Below the pieces are notes generated by a model. The model was not told the origin of the DNA. It searched no databases and saw only the letters and a list, made by a program, of their open reading frames with translations. From Limisalsivibrio acetivorans (GTDB lineage: Bacteria > Chrysiogenota > Deferribacteres > Deferribacterales > Geovibrionaceae), in assembly GCF_000421105.1 (NCBI RefSeq), contig NZ_ATWF01000001.1, positions 964,930 through 1,028,929 of the forward strand: 64,000 nt of DNA. The letters run 5' to 3'. The position numbers and the translations under genes were made by a program. Shown one piece after another: positions 23,322-33,520 of the stretch (the stretch's first letter is position 1; every line of letters starts with the position of its first letter).

Positions 23322-25358
23322 TCAGATACCTTCAAGCTCGATTCGGAAAAGAGCCCCTTTTTCGGTATTCTTCGCTCTGAGGAAGCCGCCCATGCTCCCC
23401 TCTATAATAACCTTGGACATATAAAGCCCGATACCGGTTCCCTGCCCCTCCTCCTTTGTTGTGAAGTAGGGTTCAAAGATCCTGTCTATTATATCGTCAT
23501 GTATCCCGCCGGCATTATCCTCAATCTCAGCAACTACCATACGGTTTTCGTAAAAAAGCCTGATACTTATGCCTGCACCATCTATACCTGTGGACTGGAA
23601 CGCATCCTTGGAGTTGCTGAGAATGTTAAGGATCACCTGGGAATACTCGCTGGGGTAACCCACTGTTCTTAAATCCCTTTCGGCCTGGACATCTATGGAT
23701 ATATGGTTCTCTTCAAAGTCGGACTGCAAAAGGGAGAGGGCCTGCTGAACAGCGTCCATAACGAGGAACTCCTGCTTCTCCTTGTTCTCCTTAAAAAAGT
23801 TGCGGAAATCGTCTATTGTGGAGCTCATCTGCCCCACAAGCTTCTCCACCCGCTTAATGATCCCCCCGAGCTTCTCCTCGCTGAGCTCACCAGCATCACG
23901 GATATACTTCAGCTCAAAGAATGCAAGATTAAGAGCATTAAGTGGCTGTCTCCACTGGTGGGCGATGTTTCCGAGCATCTCCCCCATGGCAGCGAGCTTG
24001 CTCTGCTGTATAAGGAGCCTGCTCTGTTCCATGTTACGGGATACCTCCTCCCGCACACGCTCCTCCATATCGCTGTAGAGCTTCATAAGCTCCGTCTGCA
24101 TCTCCTGCCTGTCCAGAACGTTTACGAAGATCTCGCTCACTACGGTGAGCAGGGAGATAATATCATCATCCCAGCTCCGTTCCCTGTTTTCGCAGGATAA
24201 TATGATAAAACCGCTGCTCTCCCCCTCCTTGATCATGGGGATAACAGCGCAGGAGGATATGCCCAGCTGACGTATGAATTCCCTCTCGTAATCTGAATCT
24301 ATCCGGTACTCCTCAACGGAAAACATGTTTATTATCTCCCGCCTGTCCAGCTTGCGCCGGAACAGCTCCATCTCCCGCAGCGAGAAATTATCGAGCTTCT
24401 CCATAATGGAGCCTGTCCCCTCGTTGCACCATTCATGGGTTATCCAGGCACGCATGTTGCCCCAGTCTACCCGGCATACACAGCACCTGTCCGCATCCAC
24501 AAAGGTTCCCACACTCTCCATGGCACGGCTCATACCCTTGTCGATCTCATCGGAGGAGAGGTTTATAAACCCAGCGGAGATCTCCATTATCTGCTGTTCG
24601 AACCAGAGGCGGTTCTGTATATCGAGTTCAGCATTAACCCATGTTGTTATATCGTTAAAGACGGAGAGTATGCCGATGGTATCATCCTCGCTCCGGCGCA
24701 GGGTGCTCTTTGTTACATCAAACCAGCGGAATTCCCCCGTGGAATTGATGAATACGGTCTCCACAAAGCTTACCCGCGGAACGCTCCCCCCCAGAAGCTC
24801 GATATCACCTCTGGTGTTGCGCTCCACCTCCTCTTCGCCGAAGATGTCCTCGTCCTTCTTGCCGATTATCCATGAAAAATCCCGGACACCGATGAGATCA
24901 AGAAAGCTCCGGTTGCACCCCATATAACACAGGTCCGTATCCTTCCAGGCTATGGCCGCCGGAAGCCTGTCCAGAACCATCTGAAGAAGCCTGGAATAGG
25001 AAAGATCTGCGGAGTACTGGCTATGGGTATCACGCTCACGCAGGATCCCTTCATACCTTACTATCCGGCCGGTTTTATCACGTTCGGCGGCGAGGGTTTC
25101 ATCCACGGCAACCTCTTCATAGCTGCCGCACAGCAGAACATTCGGTATCTCCTCCGCAATGCCGCTCTCACACTTCTTCCGGATAAAGTCCCACCTAGAT
25201 TCGTCTTGATAGAGGGATGAAATATGCCTCCCCTCCAGTTCTTCGAAGGCAACACCAAGAAGACGCTCTATACCGCCGTCTGCAGATGTTATCCTCCCCT
25301 GTGGGTCGAGTTCGTAAAAAACTTCCTTGGAAAGTGCCTTAATCCTCTCGCTTGGCAT
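23322..25358 (-). CDS. PAS/GAF sensor histidine kinase
   Basis: I favour ATG 25358, which has GGAG nine bases upstream; an in-frame TTG at 25379 would add seven residues. No membrane helix is evident. In order the protein has a PAS domain (15-120), a second PAS (about 130-250), a GAF domain (about 260-430), a short coiled coil, then a HisKA-like segment with the phospho-acceptor IAHQWRQPLNAL and an HATPase domain with ILNILSNSKDAF, DNAGGI and GQGTGIGLYMSK. HxWRQPL-type kinases are often redox- or metabolite-responsive. It is cytoplasmic and followed by the HDOD gene. The input signal is not evident. Confidence 0.88.
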   Translation of the reverse strand: MPSERIKALSKEVFYELDPQGRITSADGGIERLLGVAFEELEGRHISSLYQDESRWDFIRKKCESGIAEEIPNVLLCGSYEEVAVDETLAAERDKTGRIVRYEGILRERDTHSQYSADLSYSRLLQMVLDRLPAAIAWKDTDLCYMGCNRSFLDLIGVRDFSWIIGKKDEDIFGEEEVERNTRGDIELLGGSVPRVSFVETVFINSTGEFRWFDVTKSTLRRSEDDTIGILSVFNDITTWVNAELDIQNRLWFEQQIMEISAGFINLSSDEIDKGMSRAMESVGTFVDADRCCVCRVDWGNMRAWITHEWCNEGTGSIMEKLDNFSLREMELFRRKLDRREIINMFSVEEYRIDSDYEREFIRQLGISSCAVIPMIKEGESSGFIILSCENRERSWDDDIISLLTVVSEIFVNVLDRQEMQTELMKLYSDMEERVREEVSRNMEQSRLLIQQSKLAAMGEMLGNIAHQWRQPLNALNLAFFELKYIRDAGELSEEKLGGIIKRVEKLVGQMSSTIDDFRNFFKENKEKQEFLVMDAVQQALSLLQSDFEENHISIDVQAERDLRTVGYPSEYSQVILNILSNSKDAFQSTGIDGAGISIRLFYENRMVVAEIEDNAGGIHDDIIDRIFEPYFTTKEEGQGTGIGLYMSKVIIEGSMGGFLRAKNTEKGALFRIELEGI

Positions 25359-25446
25359 GGGAATCCGCTCCGTTATCAAATTATCCTATGAACCGATAAT
25401 ACACCGAAATATTAATGATTTCAAAATTATATGCTAACATAAAACC

Positions 25447-25884
25447 ATGTGCGCAGGACTGCATTTTAAAAACGGACAAAATTCAGATGCATTTACAGTG
25501 TATTTTGCCAATCCTAAGGCTGTTGTTCTCTACATCGACCAGAGTGGAAGCTCCGGCAAAGCAGCCTGGGGGCGAAGGAACAGGGAGGAGATGGAGAGGT
25601 CCTCCATACCCGTTACAGGATGGGCGAGGATTGAGAGCGTTAAAGAGGGGAAATGGAACCGCTTCAAGCCTGAAAAGATCTTTATTAAACCGCTGAGCTA
25701 CATGGAAAAGGATGCACAAAAGAACTCATGTTGGTTCGAGCTGGCAGAGAAAGAGTACATAGCGGCCCTGCTTATAAGGGAGGAAACAAGGAACACCGCT
25801 TACATTATCACAGTCCCCACTCCACAGGAGTTTGCACACATCCACCACCGATGGCCGATGATACTCAATAAAGAATTCACATGA
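25447..25884 (+). CDS. Compact SRAP/HMCES-like protein
   Basis: This 145-residue protein begins MCAG, placing Cys2 at the mature N-terminus as in SRAP proteins (HMCES/YedK), which crosslink to abasic sites in single-stranded DNA. Other family marks can be aligned: WARIESV where NARSET is usual, CWFEL where GF/WFEW is usual (the catalytic Glu), and HIHHRWPMIL for the conserved H-R-P motif. The usual Asn of NAR appears as Trp, and the protein is well short of the usual 200-230 residues. It has no Shine-Dalgarno site, and a TATGCT -10-like string 12 bp before the ATG suggests a nearly leaderless message. The identification is by motif, so it is moderate. Confidence 0.55.
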   Translation: MCAGLHFKNGQNSDAFTVYFANPKAVVLYIDQSGSSGKAAWGRRNREEMERSSIPVTGWARIESVKEGKWNRFKPEKIFIKPLSYMEKDAQKNSCWFELAEKEYIAALLIREETRNTAYIITVPTPQEFAHIHHRWPMILNKEFT

Positions 25885-25947
25885 CATTTTACATAAATCA
25901 ATATATAAGGAATGCTGAATATTAAACATAACGAACGGAGGGTCATT

Positions 25948-26913
25948 ATGAATGAAGCATGCGAAACGCCCAACAGACTCCAGAATTTCCCCATAACCCT
26001 TTTTGCCACTGTTATGGGTCTAACGGGGCTTGCCATTGCGCTACTGCGGTTCGAACACATCCTGCATATCCAGACATACGCCGGAAAACCGCTTCTATAC
26101 CTCATAACAGTATGGTTCTTCTTCCTTCTTTTCGTATACCTGCTCAAGCTTTCAAAGTATCCCCAAGAGGTTAAGCATGAGTTTGCCCATCCGATAAAGA
26201 TAAACTTCTTCCCCACCATATCCATATCGCTCCTGCTTCTGAGCATCGGATACGAGGGTGTTTCGGACAGCTTCAGCTCTGTTCTGTGGTACTCCGGAAG
26301 CATAATACACATCATTTTCACCATGACCATACTTAACATCTGGTTTTTCAAGGATTTCAAACTCCAGACAAAGAACCCCGCATGGTTCATCCCCGTGGTG
26401 GGAAACATTCTCGTTCCCATAGCCGGAGTGAATCACGCCAGCCCGGAGATCAGCTGGTTTTTCTTCTCCATAGGTCTCGTGCTGTGGATAGTTCTCCTCG
26501 CCATCACCATATACAGGATAGTATTCCATGAACAGCTTATGGCGAAGTTCATGCCCACACTCTTCATTCTGATAGCACCCCCCGCTGTGGGCTTCATCGC
26601 ATATATAAAACTGACATCATCCCTTGACCCCTTCTCAAGGATACTATACTACTTCGGCCTGTTCACCACACTCATGCTCTTCACAATGTTCCGCAACATA
26701 ACAAGGATCCCCTTCTTTGTTTCATGGTGGGCATACACATTCCCCATGGATGCGGCAACAATCTCCACACTGCTGATGTTTAAGGTGACCAAGCTGGTAT
26801 TCTTCAAATACCTTGCGATAGTTTTCCTTATTATAACGATATCTGTGATTTTGGTGGTTCTGGCAAAAACCGCAAGAGCGGCGGTGCGTGGTGAGATATG
26901 TGTTCCGGAATAG
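25948..26913 (+). CDS. TDT/SLAC1 family transporter (TehA-like)
   Basis: I start at ATG 25948, five bases after a GGAGGG site; an upstream in-frame ATG at 25912 has no such site. The protein is about 321 residues with ten hydrophobic helices and the family opening RLQNFPITLFATVMGLTGLAIAL. TDT proteins are anion channels or carriers for tellurite, C4-dicarboxylates, sulfite or chloride. Substrate cannot be told from the sequence. It is convergent with the PAS/GGDEF/EAL gene, with a gap of only 4 bp. Confidence 0.85.
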   Translation: MNEACETPNRLQNFPITLFATVMGLTGLAIALLRFEHILHIQTYAGKPLLYLITVWFFFLLFVYLLKLSKYPQEVKHEFAHPIKINFFPTISISLLLLSIGYEGVSDSFSSVLWYSGSIIHIIFTMTILNIWFFKDFKLQTKNPAWFIPVVGNILVPIAGVNHASPEISWFFFSIGLVLWIVLLAITIYRIVFHEQLMAKFMPTLFILIAPPAVGFIAYIKLTSSLDPFSRILYYFGLFTTLMLFTMFRNITRIPFFVSWWAYTFPMDAATISTLLMFKVTKLVFFKYLAIVFLIITISVILVVLAKTARAAVRGEICVPE

Positions 26914-26917
26914 ACTG

Positions 26918-29680
26918 TTAGGGGGTTATGGAGCCCTTCAGGAGGAGATCATCGATCGCAGGCCTGGGCATGGGTTTGCTGAAGTAGTACCCCTGAAACT
27001 CGTGGCACCCTTCACCACGGAGAAACTGGGCCTGCTCCGCCGTTTCCACACCCTCTGCTGTAACCTTAAGGTTCAGGCTGAGCGCTAGGGAGATTATAGC
27101 TCTGGTTATGGCTATATCATCGTTATCGTTTGGGATATCCATAACGAAGGATCTATCCACTTTAAGCGTGTCAATGGGGAAGCGTTTAAGATAACTGAGG
27201 GAGGAATAGCCCGTTCCGAAGTCGTCCACGGCAACTTTTATCCCCATCTCCTTAAGCTTAAGGAGGGTCTTTGCCGCACTCTCGGGGTTCTGCATAACAG
27301 TGCTTTCGGTTATCTCAACCTCGATCATCTTCATGCTTACCTCGTTCCTGAGACACTCATCGGAGATAAGCTTACCCAGATTCTCATGGTTGAACTGCTT
27401 TGCGGAGAGGTTCAACGATACACGCATATCCTCAAGCCCCATGGCGCACCACTCATAAAGATCCCTGGCACATTGGCGTACAACCCATCGACCTATGGGG
27501 ATTATCATACCGTTATCCTCCGCAAGGGGTATAAACTCCCCCGGAGAAACAAAGCCCAGAGTTGGGCTTATCCATCTTATGAGAGCTTCAACGCTCTTGA
27601 TCCGGCCCGTGGCAGAATCCACCCTCGGCTGGTAGTGAAGAACAAACTCATCGCATTTCTCCACTGCACGCCTGAGTGCTGTTTCAAGCTTTAGCCTCTC
27701 CACTGCCTTCTGGTTCATATCCGCACTGAAGAACCCAAGACCCGCCCTGTTGCTGTCTTTTGCAAAGGTCATCGCTGTATCGGCGTTTACAAAAAGCTTG
27801 TCTGCGGTTTTGCCATCATCGGGGTACATGGTTATGCCGCAAGTTGCAGTGAGAAACACCTCGTTGTCATCAACAACAAAGCTTTTATCAAAGCTTGCAA
27901 GGACACCCTTCATCCTGGTGGCGGCATCGGTAGGGTCCTTCACCCTTTTCATGATAAAGGCAAACTCATCACCGCCCACCCTCGCAACGGTATCCGACTT
28001 CTTCATCATACCAAGCATCCGCCCTGCGGCTTCCTTGATAACGGCATCCCCCTGGGAGTGGCCGAAGTTGTCGTTTATATACTTAAACCCGTCCAGATCA
28101 AGGTAGGCAACGGCAATGCAAAGGGATTCGGCTTCCGCCTCTTCAATGGCCAGGGTAAGCCTTTCATTGAGCAGGGTTCTATTGGGCAGGTCCGTAAGCG
28201 TATCGTAATGCTCAAGATACTGCAGATACTGTTCGGACTCCTTCATCTTTGTTATGTCGCTGAACACACCGATGAAGTTTGTGGGTTCACCGTATTTATC
28301 ACGAACAACGCTTATGGAGGTCCATTTAGGATAGAGCTTACCATCCTTGCGCCTGTCCCATATCTCGCCACGCCAATGACCCTCTTTAAGCACAGCATCC
28401 CACATTCGGCGGTAGAACTCCTGATCGTGCTTTCCAGACTTCATTACTCGAGGATTGCGACCTATGATCTCGCTTCTGGCATACCCTGTAATCTCCGTGA
28501 AAGCACGGTTCACATCAACAATATCCCCTTTCTTGTCGGTGATCATGATAGCTTCACTGCTGTTCTCGAAGACATCGGCGGCTAGGCGGAGGTAGCTCTG
28601 GTAGAGCCTGTTATCCGTTATATCCTCCATGTATATATAGAGCTCCCCAAGGTCGTTCATGGGAACTATATTGCAGGAGTACACCTTATCTCCGGCCTCA
28701 ATCTCATCCTTGCGGCTCTTACCATCTCGCAGGGATGCCTCAAGGAGACGGTTATCAAATATTGTCAGTGGTTTATCTTCGGGATGGCCGATCTTATTCA
28801 AGAGATCTTTGCCTGAATGATTGCTGTAGTTCAACTTCCCCGCAGTGTTTATCCGCATGATGGGATTCGGGTTTCCTTCGGGGAATCGTGCGAGTATCTC
28901 AAGCTGGTGCATCAGGCTCCGCCTTTCGCTAACGTCACGAACAACAAACAGCCTGTAGGTGTTCTCCCTGCAGTCCACCTCTTTTATATTCAGATCCGCA
29001 TAGAAGATCTTGCCGTTACTGCCGAGACACTTTACATCGCTGAGTGCGAAACTGCGGGAGGCGGGGTTCTGGAAAAATCTCTCAAGCTTCCCCCACTCCT
29101 CATGATGAAAAAGATCTTCTACTTCAATAGTTCCAGGATCTTCATCAATGGCAAAAAGTACCTTGAAATTATAATTTGTTCTTATGAGTCTGCCCGCTCT
29201 GTCCACAAGGGCAAGACCGTCGGATATCCCTTCATAAACTGCGCTCAGCTCCTCAAGGGAACGTTCCGCTTCACCCACCTTTTCATCAACAAGCCTGTCC
29301 AGCTCTTCATTCATTTCTTCGAGCTGTTTCTGGGCAAGGATCCTTCGTGTTACATCGTGTATGTATACAATGTAGCCGGCATCATGGGTACTGTTAAGAA
29401 GTTCGTAGTATCGTCCGTCACAGTTATGGAATACATATCTGCCGCCGAAGAGCTCTTCTAAACTGCCACTGCTCAGCTTCTCCTTGAATACGCCCGCCAT
29501 GCAGGGGGGGAGGACATCATAAACAGGCTTATCCGAAGAATCCCCGTTTGTTTCGGCAAGCTCAGTAAAACGTGAGTTCCCGCCGAGGAACACACCCTCC
29601 GCACTCATCACAAAGGCGGGGGCGGGTATACTCTCCATAAGCTCTTTCATTCGTTTTAGATGATGCTCTCTTCCCTGCAA
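26918..29680 (-). CDS. PAS/GGDEF/EAL c-di-GMP signalling protein
   Basis: The start is TTG 29680 with GGAG six bases upstream; the next ATG, ten codons on, has no ribosome site. The 920-residue protein has no membrane helix. PAS-type domains occupy about 1-480 (including FENSSEAIMITDKKGDIVDVNRAF), followed by GGDEF (RVGGDEFAFIM, intact; the I-site RxxD is KKSD, so product inhibition may be lost) and EAL (EALIRW, NLSAKQF, DDFGTGYSS, EGVETAEQ, all intact). It can be expected to make and/or degrade c-di-GMP. It follows the heme chemoreceptor gene by 9 bp, so a common redox signal is plausible. Confidence 0.9.
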   Translation of the reverse strand: MQGREHHLKRMKELMESIPAPAFVMSAEGVFLGGNSRFTELAETNGDSSDKPVYDVLPPCMAGVFKEKLSSGSLEELFGGRYVFHNCDGRYYELLNSTHDAGYIVYIHDVTRRILAQKQLEEMNEELDRLVDEKVGEAERSLEELSAVYEGISDGLALVDRAGRLIRTNYNFKVLFAIDEDPGTIEVEDLFHHEEWGKLERFFQNPASRSFALSDVKCLGSNGKIFYADLNIKEVDCRENTYRLFVVRDVSERRSLMHQLEILARFPEGNPNPIMRINTAGKLNYSNHSGKDLLNKIGHPEDKPLTIFDNRLLEASLRDGKSRKDEIEAGDKVYSCNIVPMNDLGELYIYMEDITDNRLYQSYLRLAADVFENSSEAIMITDKKGDIVDVNRAFTEITGYARSEIIGRNPRVMKSGKHDQEFYRRMWDAVLKEGHWRGEIWDRRKDGKLYPKWTSISVVRDKYGEPTNFIGVFSDITKMKESEQYLQYLEHYDTLTDLPNRTLLNERLTLAIEEAEAESLCIAVAYLDLDGFKYINDNFGHSQGDAVIKEAAGRMLGMMKKSDTVARVGGDEFAFIMKRVKDPTDAATRMKGVLASFDKSFVVDDNEVFLTATCGITMYPDDGKTADKLFVNADTAMTFAKDSNRAGLGFFSADMNQKAVERLKLETALRRAVEKCDEFVLHYQPRVDSATGRIKSVEALIRWISPTLGFVSPGEFIPLAEDNGMIIPIGRWVVRQCARDLYEWCAMGLEDMRVSLNLSAKQFNHENLGKLISDECLRNEVSMKMIEVEITESTVMQNPESAAKTLLKLKEMGIKVAVDDFGTGYSSLSYLKRFPIDTLKVDRSFVMDIPNDNDDIAITRAIISLALSLNLKVTAEGVETAEQAQFLRGEGCHEFQGYYFSKPMPRPAIDDLLLKGSITP

Positions 29681-29689
29681 AGAATTCTC

Positions 29690-31405
29690 CTAAAGCTTAA
29701 ACTTATTCACTATGGTCTGAAGCTCTGCCGCAAGTACAGAGAGCTGCTCCACAGCCTCTGCGGACTCGGAAGCGGCTACTGAGTTATCCTTAGTAACCTG
29801 TGATATATTCTCGATGCTCTCTGTCATCATCGCAGTTGCGGAGGCCTGCTCATCCGTTGCTCTGGCGATGAGGGCTACCTCACTAGTAACAGTTTCGTTC
29901 TTTGACAGCATATCATCAAGGGAGATCTTGGCAAGCTCCGCCTTCTTCTGCCCCTCTTCGACCTGCTCGACACCCTCCAGCATACTCGCAACCGCACCGC
30001 CGGTATCCGCCTGTATATTCTGGATCATCTCTGTGATCTCTTTGGTGGCGGTCACTGTCTTCTCTGCAAGCTTGCGAACCTCATCGGCAACAACTGCGAA
30101 GCCACGGCCGTGTTCACCCGCTCTTGCAGCTTCTATGGCGGCATTGAGCGCAAGAAGGTTTGTCTGGTCCGCTATCTCATCGATTACCTTAATAATCTCG
30201 CCTATCTGTTCGCTGGATTTCCCAAGCTCTCGCACGGTCTGCTCAGCCTCGGTAACAGTGGAGGCGATTCGCTGCATCATCTCTCTGGTTTCTTCAACTA
30301 TACGGTGGCTCTCAAGGACAGAATCCCTTGCTCCGTCCGCATTCTGCTTTACGTTTCCTGCGTTTTGGGCGACCTCTGCCACAGTTGCGTTAACCTCTTC
30401 CACTGCAGAAGCTGTGCTGGCCGCCTGTTCCGCCTGATCCTCAGCCCCCTTGGCTATATGCTCCGATGTGCTAGAGAGCTCTGCGGATGTTGAGGCGAGG
30501 TTGTTTATGGATTCCACAACCTTGTTAAGCGCTTCACTGACATCTTCGCTCATCTTATTGATATTCTTACGTACTTCACCAATTTCGTCATGTTTTTTCA
30601 CCGGCAAACGTTCGCTGAAATCACCGTCCGCCATCTTTTCAAGTACATCGTTAACACCATGGAGGGGGTGGAAGATGAAGCGGTTGTTTATGTATATGAG
30701 TAGAATAATAAGAACGGCTATAACCGCCAGCAGGGCGATATAACTGCTAATGGCCTGGGAACGTACCGTAGCGAGCAGTTTGTCCATGGGGAGGATGATC
30801 TCGTAGGCTCCGTGCACCTCTCCAGCCTTCCAGTTCTCCATCTTAACCCCTGTGGGGTCAAGCCCCTCGGAGTTCCCCCAAAGCTCTTCGGAGCGTGCCG
30901 GATCGCCATGGCAGATGAGGCATTCCTCCGTAAGGCGCACAGCCTTGTAATACCTGATAACGTTCTCTTCTTTATCGATAATATAGTGTTCAGGGGTAGG
31001 CCCGCTTCCCGTATCCCTCTCCTTCAGTATGGATAGTGCTTTAAGATCCGTCTCGTTGGGGGTATTCACAGGATTTCTGGGGGATATCTTTGGAACCTTA
31101 AGGTTAACCCCTATCTCCTCCGCCTTGTTCCTTAGAACTGCCATGGAGACGGCGATGGGCACTGTGTAGAGGAACTTGTCATCAATATCACTCATCGCCT
31201 CTTCAAAATCGAAGATACCCTTCTTCGTCATCTCAGAGACAATCTCACGAACACCTTCGGCCTCTACAACAAGGGCTCTCGCCTTGTCTACTTCCAGTGT
31301 TATCCAGTCGTTCTTCTGCTTGTAATAGTTTGCAAGGAAAAGAATACTCATGCCTATGAGGACAGTTAAAGATATAAGGAGGGAGATTTTATGGCTTATT
31401 TTCAT
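29690..31405 (-). CDS. Methyl-accepting chemotaxis protein with periplasmic c-heme (Tll0287/DUF3365-like) domain
   Basis: This 571-residue protein has two membrane helices (about 7-26 and 222-245). The periplasmic region between them carries one CXXCH (CLICH, residues 162-166) in the setting typical of the DUF3365/Tll0287 heme-PAS fold ([14 protein letters not shown], then [24 protein letters not shown]). HAMP and the cytoplasmic signalling domain follow, with the hairpin tip [22 protein letters not shown]. The receptor should feed redox or ligand state to the chemotaxis kinase. It is first in an operon with the PAS/GGDEF/EAL gene. Confidence 0.9.
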   Translation of the reverse strand: MKISHKISLLISLTVLIGMSILFLANYYKQKNDWITLEVDKARALVVEAEGVREIVSEMTKKGIFDFEEAMSDIDDKFLYTVPIAVSMAVLRNKAEEIGVNLKVPKISPRNPVNTPNETDLKALSILKERDTGSGPTPEHYIIDKEENVIRYYKAVRLTEECLICHGDPARSEELWGNSEGLDPTGVKMENWKAGEVHGAYEIILPMDKLLATVRSQAISSYIALLAVIAVLIILLIYINNRFIFHPLHGVNDVLEKMADGDFSERLPVKKHDEIGEVRKNINKMSEDVSEALNKVVESINNLASTSAELSSTSEHIAKGAEDQAEQAASTASAVEEVNATVAEVAQNAGNVKQNADGARDSVLESHRIVEETREMMQRIASTVTEAEQTVRELGKSSEQIGEIIKVIDEIADQTNLLALNAAIEAARAGEHGRGFAVVADEVRKLAEKTVTATKEITEMIQNIQADTGGAVASMLEGVEQVEEGQKKAELAKISLDDMLSKNETVTSEVALIARATDEQASATAMMTESIENISQVTKDNSVAASESAEAVEQLSVLAAELQTIVNKFKL

Positions 31406-31571
31406 ACCTTACCCCGGATTCGTTAAGATAGGATATTCTAGCACCTTCGTCCGAAATAACAAGTGTGTGCTATCCATATCTAACGATAAAATAACGGATA
31501 AATAAAAGAGAACCGAAACACTCCGTTAATATGATATTACCAGCGTTATCACCATCACACAAACGAAAGTT

Positions 31572-32753
31572 CTATTTCTTTTTGAGAACAGCAAGGCTCT
31601 CCACATGGTAGGTATGGGGAAACATATCATAGAAATCCATGGACTCTATGGTGTATAAATCCCTCAGACGTCCTGCATCCCTCGCCATAGTTGCGGGGTT
31701 GCACGATACATAAACAAGTCTATTTGCACCTGATCTTTTAATGTAGTCAAGGGTTTTTCGGCTCAGTCCCGTCCTGGGAGGATCCACAAAGATCGTGTCC
31801 GGCCTTTCACTGTACCTGTTCAAGAAACGGTCCACATCCGAAGCTGTCCATTCTACGTTTTCAAGCCCTGTGGTCCTGGCAAGGCGTACAGCCTCCTTTG
31901 AAACCTCTACGGCATCCACATGCCTGTAGTTCTTCGCAAGTCCAAGGGTAAAGAAACCAGACCCGCAGAAGAGCTCAAGGGCTCTCTCACCCTCTCCTGC
32001 AGCCTCAACACCCCCCTTCTGGAGATGCAGACCCAGTATGCCATTGCTCTGGAGGAATGTTTCAAAACCGGCCCTCTGTCTCCCCATGGGGGTATTTATA
32101 TCGAGGAGATCGGTTCCCATCCGGTATTCGTTGAAAACGATGCCGTCAAAGGCGCAGAAGACGATATCGTGGGTACAGGTCCCCTTCATATGGGCGATGG
32201 TCTCACCCTCGCAGTTTTCCACGGCGTAAAGATCATAATCACCGCAACAGCGGTTTTTCTCGGCGAAAAGCTTCGCTTTCTGCACTAGATCGCTTTTGGT
32301 AACGGGGCAGTCATCAATGGGTATAAAGTCGTTGGTGCGAAAGGCGTAAAAACCTATGCGCCCATCCTGAACCTTGAAGGTTATCCGGCAGCGGTAGCCG
32401 AGATCTTCCCCCGTGTATGAACCTATCTCGGGGATCTCAAGCCCGCCCCTCTCGAAGGCCTCCCTGATGAAACGCATCTTTATTCTGCGCTGTTCCTCTA
32501 TGTCGATATGGCCGAAGAGGCACCCGCCGCACCGCCCTACATGGGGGCAGTGGGGCTCTTTCACCCTTTTATCCGAGGGTGTCACAACATCTATCAGACG
32601 GCAGAAAGCCATCTTCTTCTTTTCCTCGATAACCTCAGCTTCAACCCTGTCACCCTCAACGGTGAAAGGTATAAATGCGGCTCTGCCGTCGGGGAGTTCA
32701 CCCACGCCATACCCGCCGTAGGCAGTATCTCTTATGTCTGTTGTGAATCTCAT
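31572..32753 (-). CDS. rlmD: 23S rRNA (uracil-C5)-methyltransferase, RlmD/RumA type
   Basis: This 393-residue protein has an N-terminal TRAM-like domain (residues 1-60), four cysteines for a 4Fe-4S cluster (C..CGRCGGC region near 70-78 and one further on), the SAM domain with ALELFCGSGFFTLGLA, the FVDPPRTGLS motif and the catalytic VSCNPATMARD loop. It methylates uridine in 23S rRNA at the U1939-type site; RlmC-type specificity cannot be excluded. It overlaps the following methyltransferase gene upstream by ATGA (32750-32753). Confidence 0.87.
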   Translation of the reverse strand: MRFTTDIRDTAYGGYGVGELPDGRAAFIPFTVEGDRVEAEVIEEKKKMAFCRLIDVVTPSDKRVKEPHCPHVGRCGGCLFGHIDIEEQRRIKMRFIREAFERGGLEIPEIGSYTGEDLGYRCRITFKVQDGRIGFYAFRTNDFIPIDDCPVTKSDLVQKAKLFAEKNRCCGDYDLYAVENCEGETIAHMKGTCTHDIVFCAFDGIVFNEYRMGTDLLDINTPMGRQRAGFETFLQSNGILGLHLQKGGVEAAGEGERALELFCGSGFFTLGLAKNYRHVDAVEVSKEAVRLARTTGLENVEWTASDVDRFLNRYSERPDTIFVDPPRTGLSRKTLDYIKRSGANRLVYVSCNPATMARDAGRLRDLYTIESMDFYDMFPHTYHVESLAVLKKK

Positions 32754-33457
32754 TCCCCGAGTATCCTCCTCATCTCAGATGTGTATACACCATTCTCACG
32801 CTGGATCAACGGAGGCTCAACCCTGAGCTCCGGCCTGCCCCCCTTGCGAAACTCTATCAGAGCAAGCACAGCAGGGGTATCGATACTGTTATGACAAAGC
32901 CTGAGCCTTTTCGGTTCGAGATTATTCTCCCGCCCAATAACAAACATGTAGGGCAACAGATCCGCATCTATGCAGATAAACATGCTTCCTTTGTTCCTCA
33001 GCCTGCTTCGGACAAAACGGAAGATATCCGCCGGTTCCATGGATACTGTGAACCTTGCCTTCAGCTCCTCTTCACCCTCCGGAACCCTTCCAGTGGAGGG
33101 ATCTCTGTAAGGGGGATTGCACACTGCAGCGTCGAAGGGTTCATCCGGGACGTAGTCTCTGACATCACCCTGCACGGTCTTCACTATACCATCAAGCCCG
33201 TTAACTCTAACTGTCTCCTCAAGACACCCGTAAAGACCACTCTGGAGCTCAAGGGAGATGATATCCGTATAACCGTAAATGGAAGCCAGCACAGCGGAGA
33301 TAACACCGCTTCCTGCGCCGATATCGATTATTCTGCTGTCTCTGGATGAAGATACAAAATCAGCCAGAATCAGGGAGTCCACAGAGAACCTGTAGCCTCT
33401 CTCAGGCTGGCAGATGAGCAGTTCTGGTTTGATGATGGATGTGAGCGTTCTGTTCAT
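32750..33457 (-). CDS. TrmN6/YfiC-like tRNA N6-adenine methyltransferase
   Basis: This 235-residue protein opens with LLICQPERGYRFSVDSLILADF, the YfiC/TrmN6 signature, followed by the SAM site IDIGAGSGVISAVLA and the amino-methylating motif VCNPPYRDP. E. coli TrmN6 modifies A37 of tRNA-Val1. It forms a two-gene unit with the RlmD-type gene and begins just after the ATP synthase operon terminator. The tRNA target in this organism is not known. Confidence 0.85.
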   Translation of the reverse strand: MNRTLTSIIKPELLICQPERGYRFSVDSLILADFVSSSRDSRIIDIGAGSGVISAVLASIYGYTDIISLELQSGLYGCLEETVRVNGLDGIVKTVQGDVRDYVPDEPFDAAVCNPPYRDPSTGRVPEGEEELKARFTVSMEPADIFRFVRSRLRNKGSMFICIDADLLPYMFVIGRENNLEPKRLRLCHNSIDTPAVLALIEFRKGGRPELRVEPPLIQRENGVYTSEMRRILGE

Positions 33458-33466
33458 TTAAGCTCT

Positions 33467-33496
33467 AAAAAAAAGGGAGGGCCATCAGACCCTCCC
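33467..33496 (-). terminator. Terminator of ATP synthase operon
   Basis: On the minus strand GGGAGGG, an 8-nt loop and CCCTCCC are followed by eight T. It lies 25 bp after the atpC stop. Confidence 0.9.
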
Positions 33497-33520
33497 CCGA
33501 TATATTTGCTAAGTTTATTA

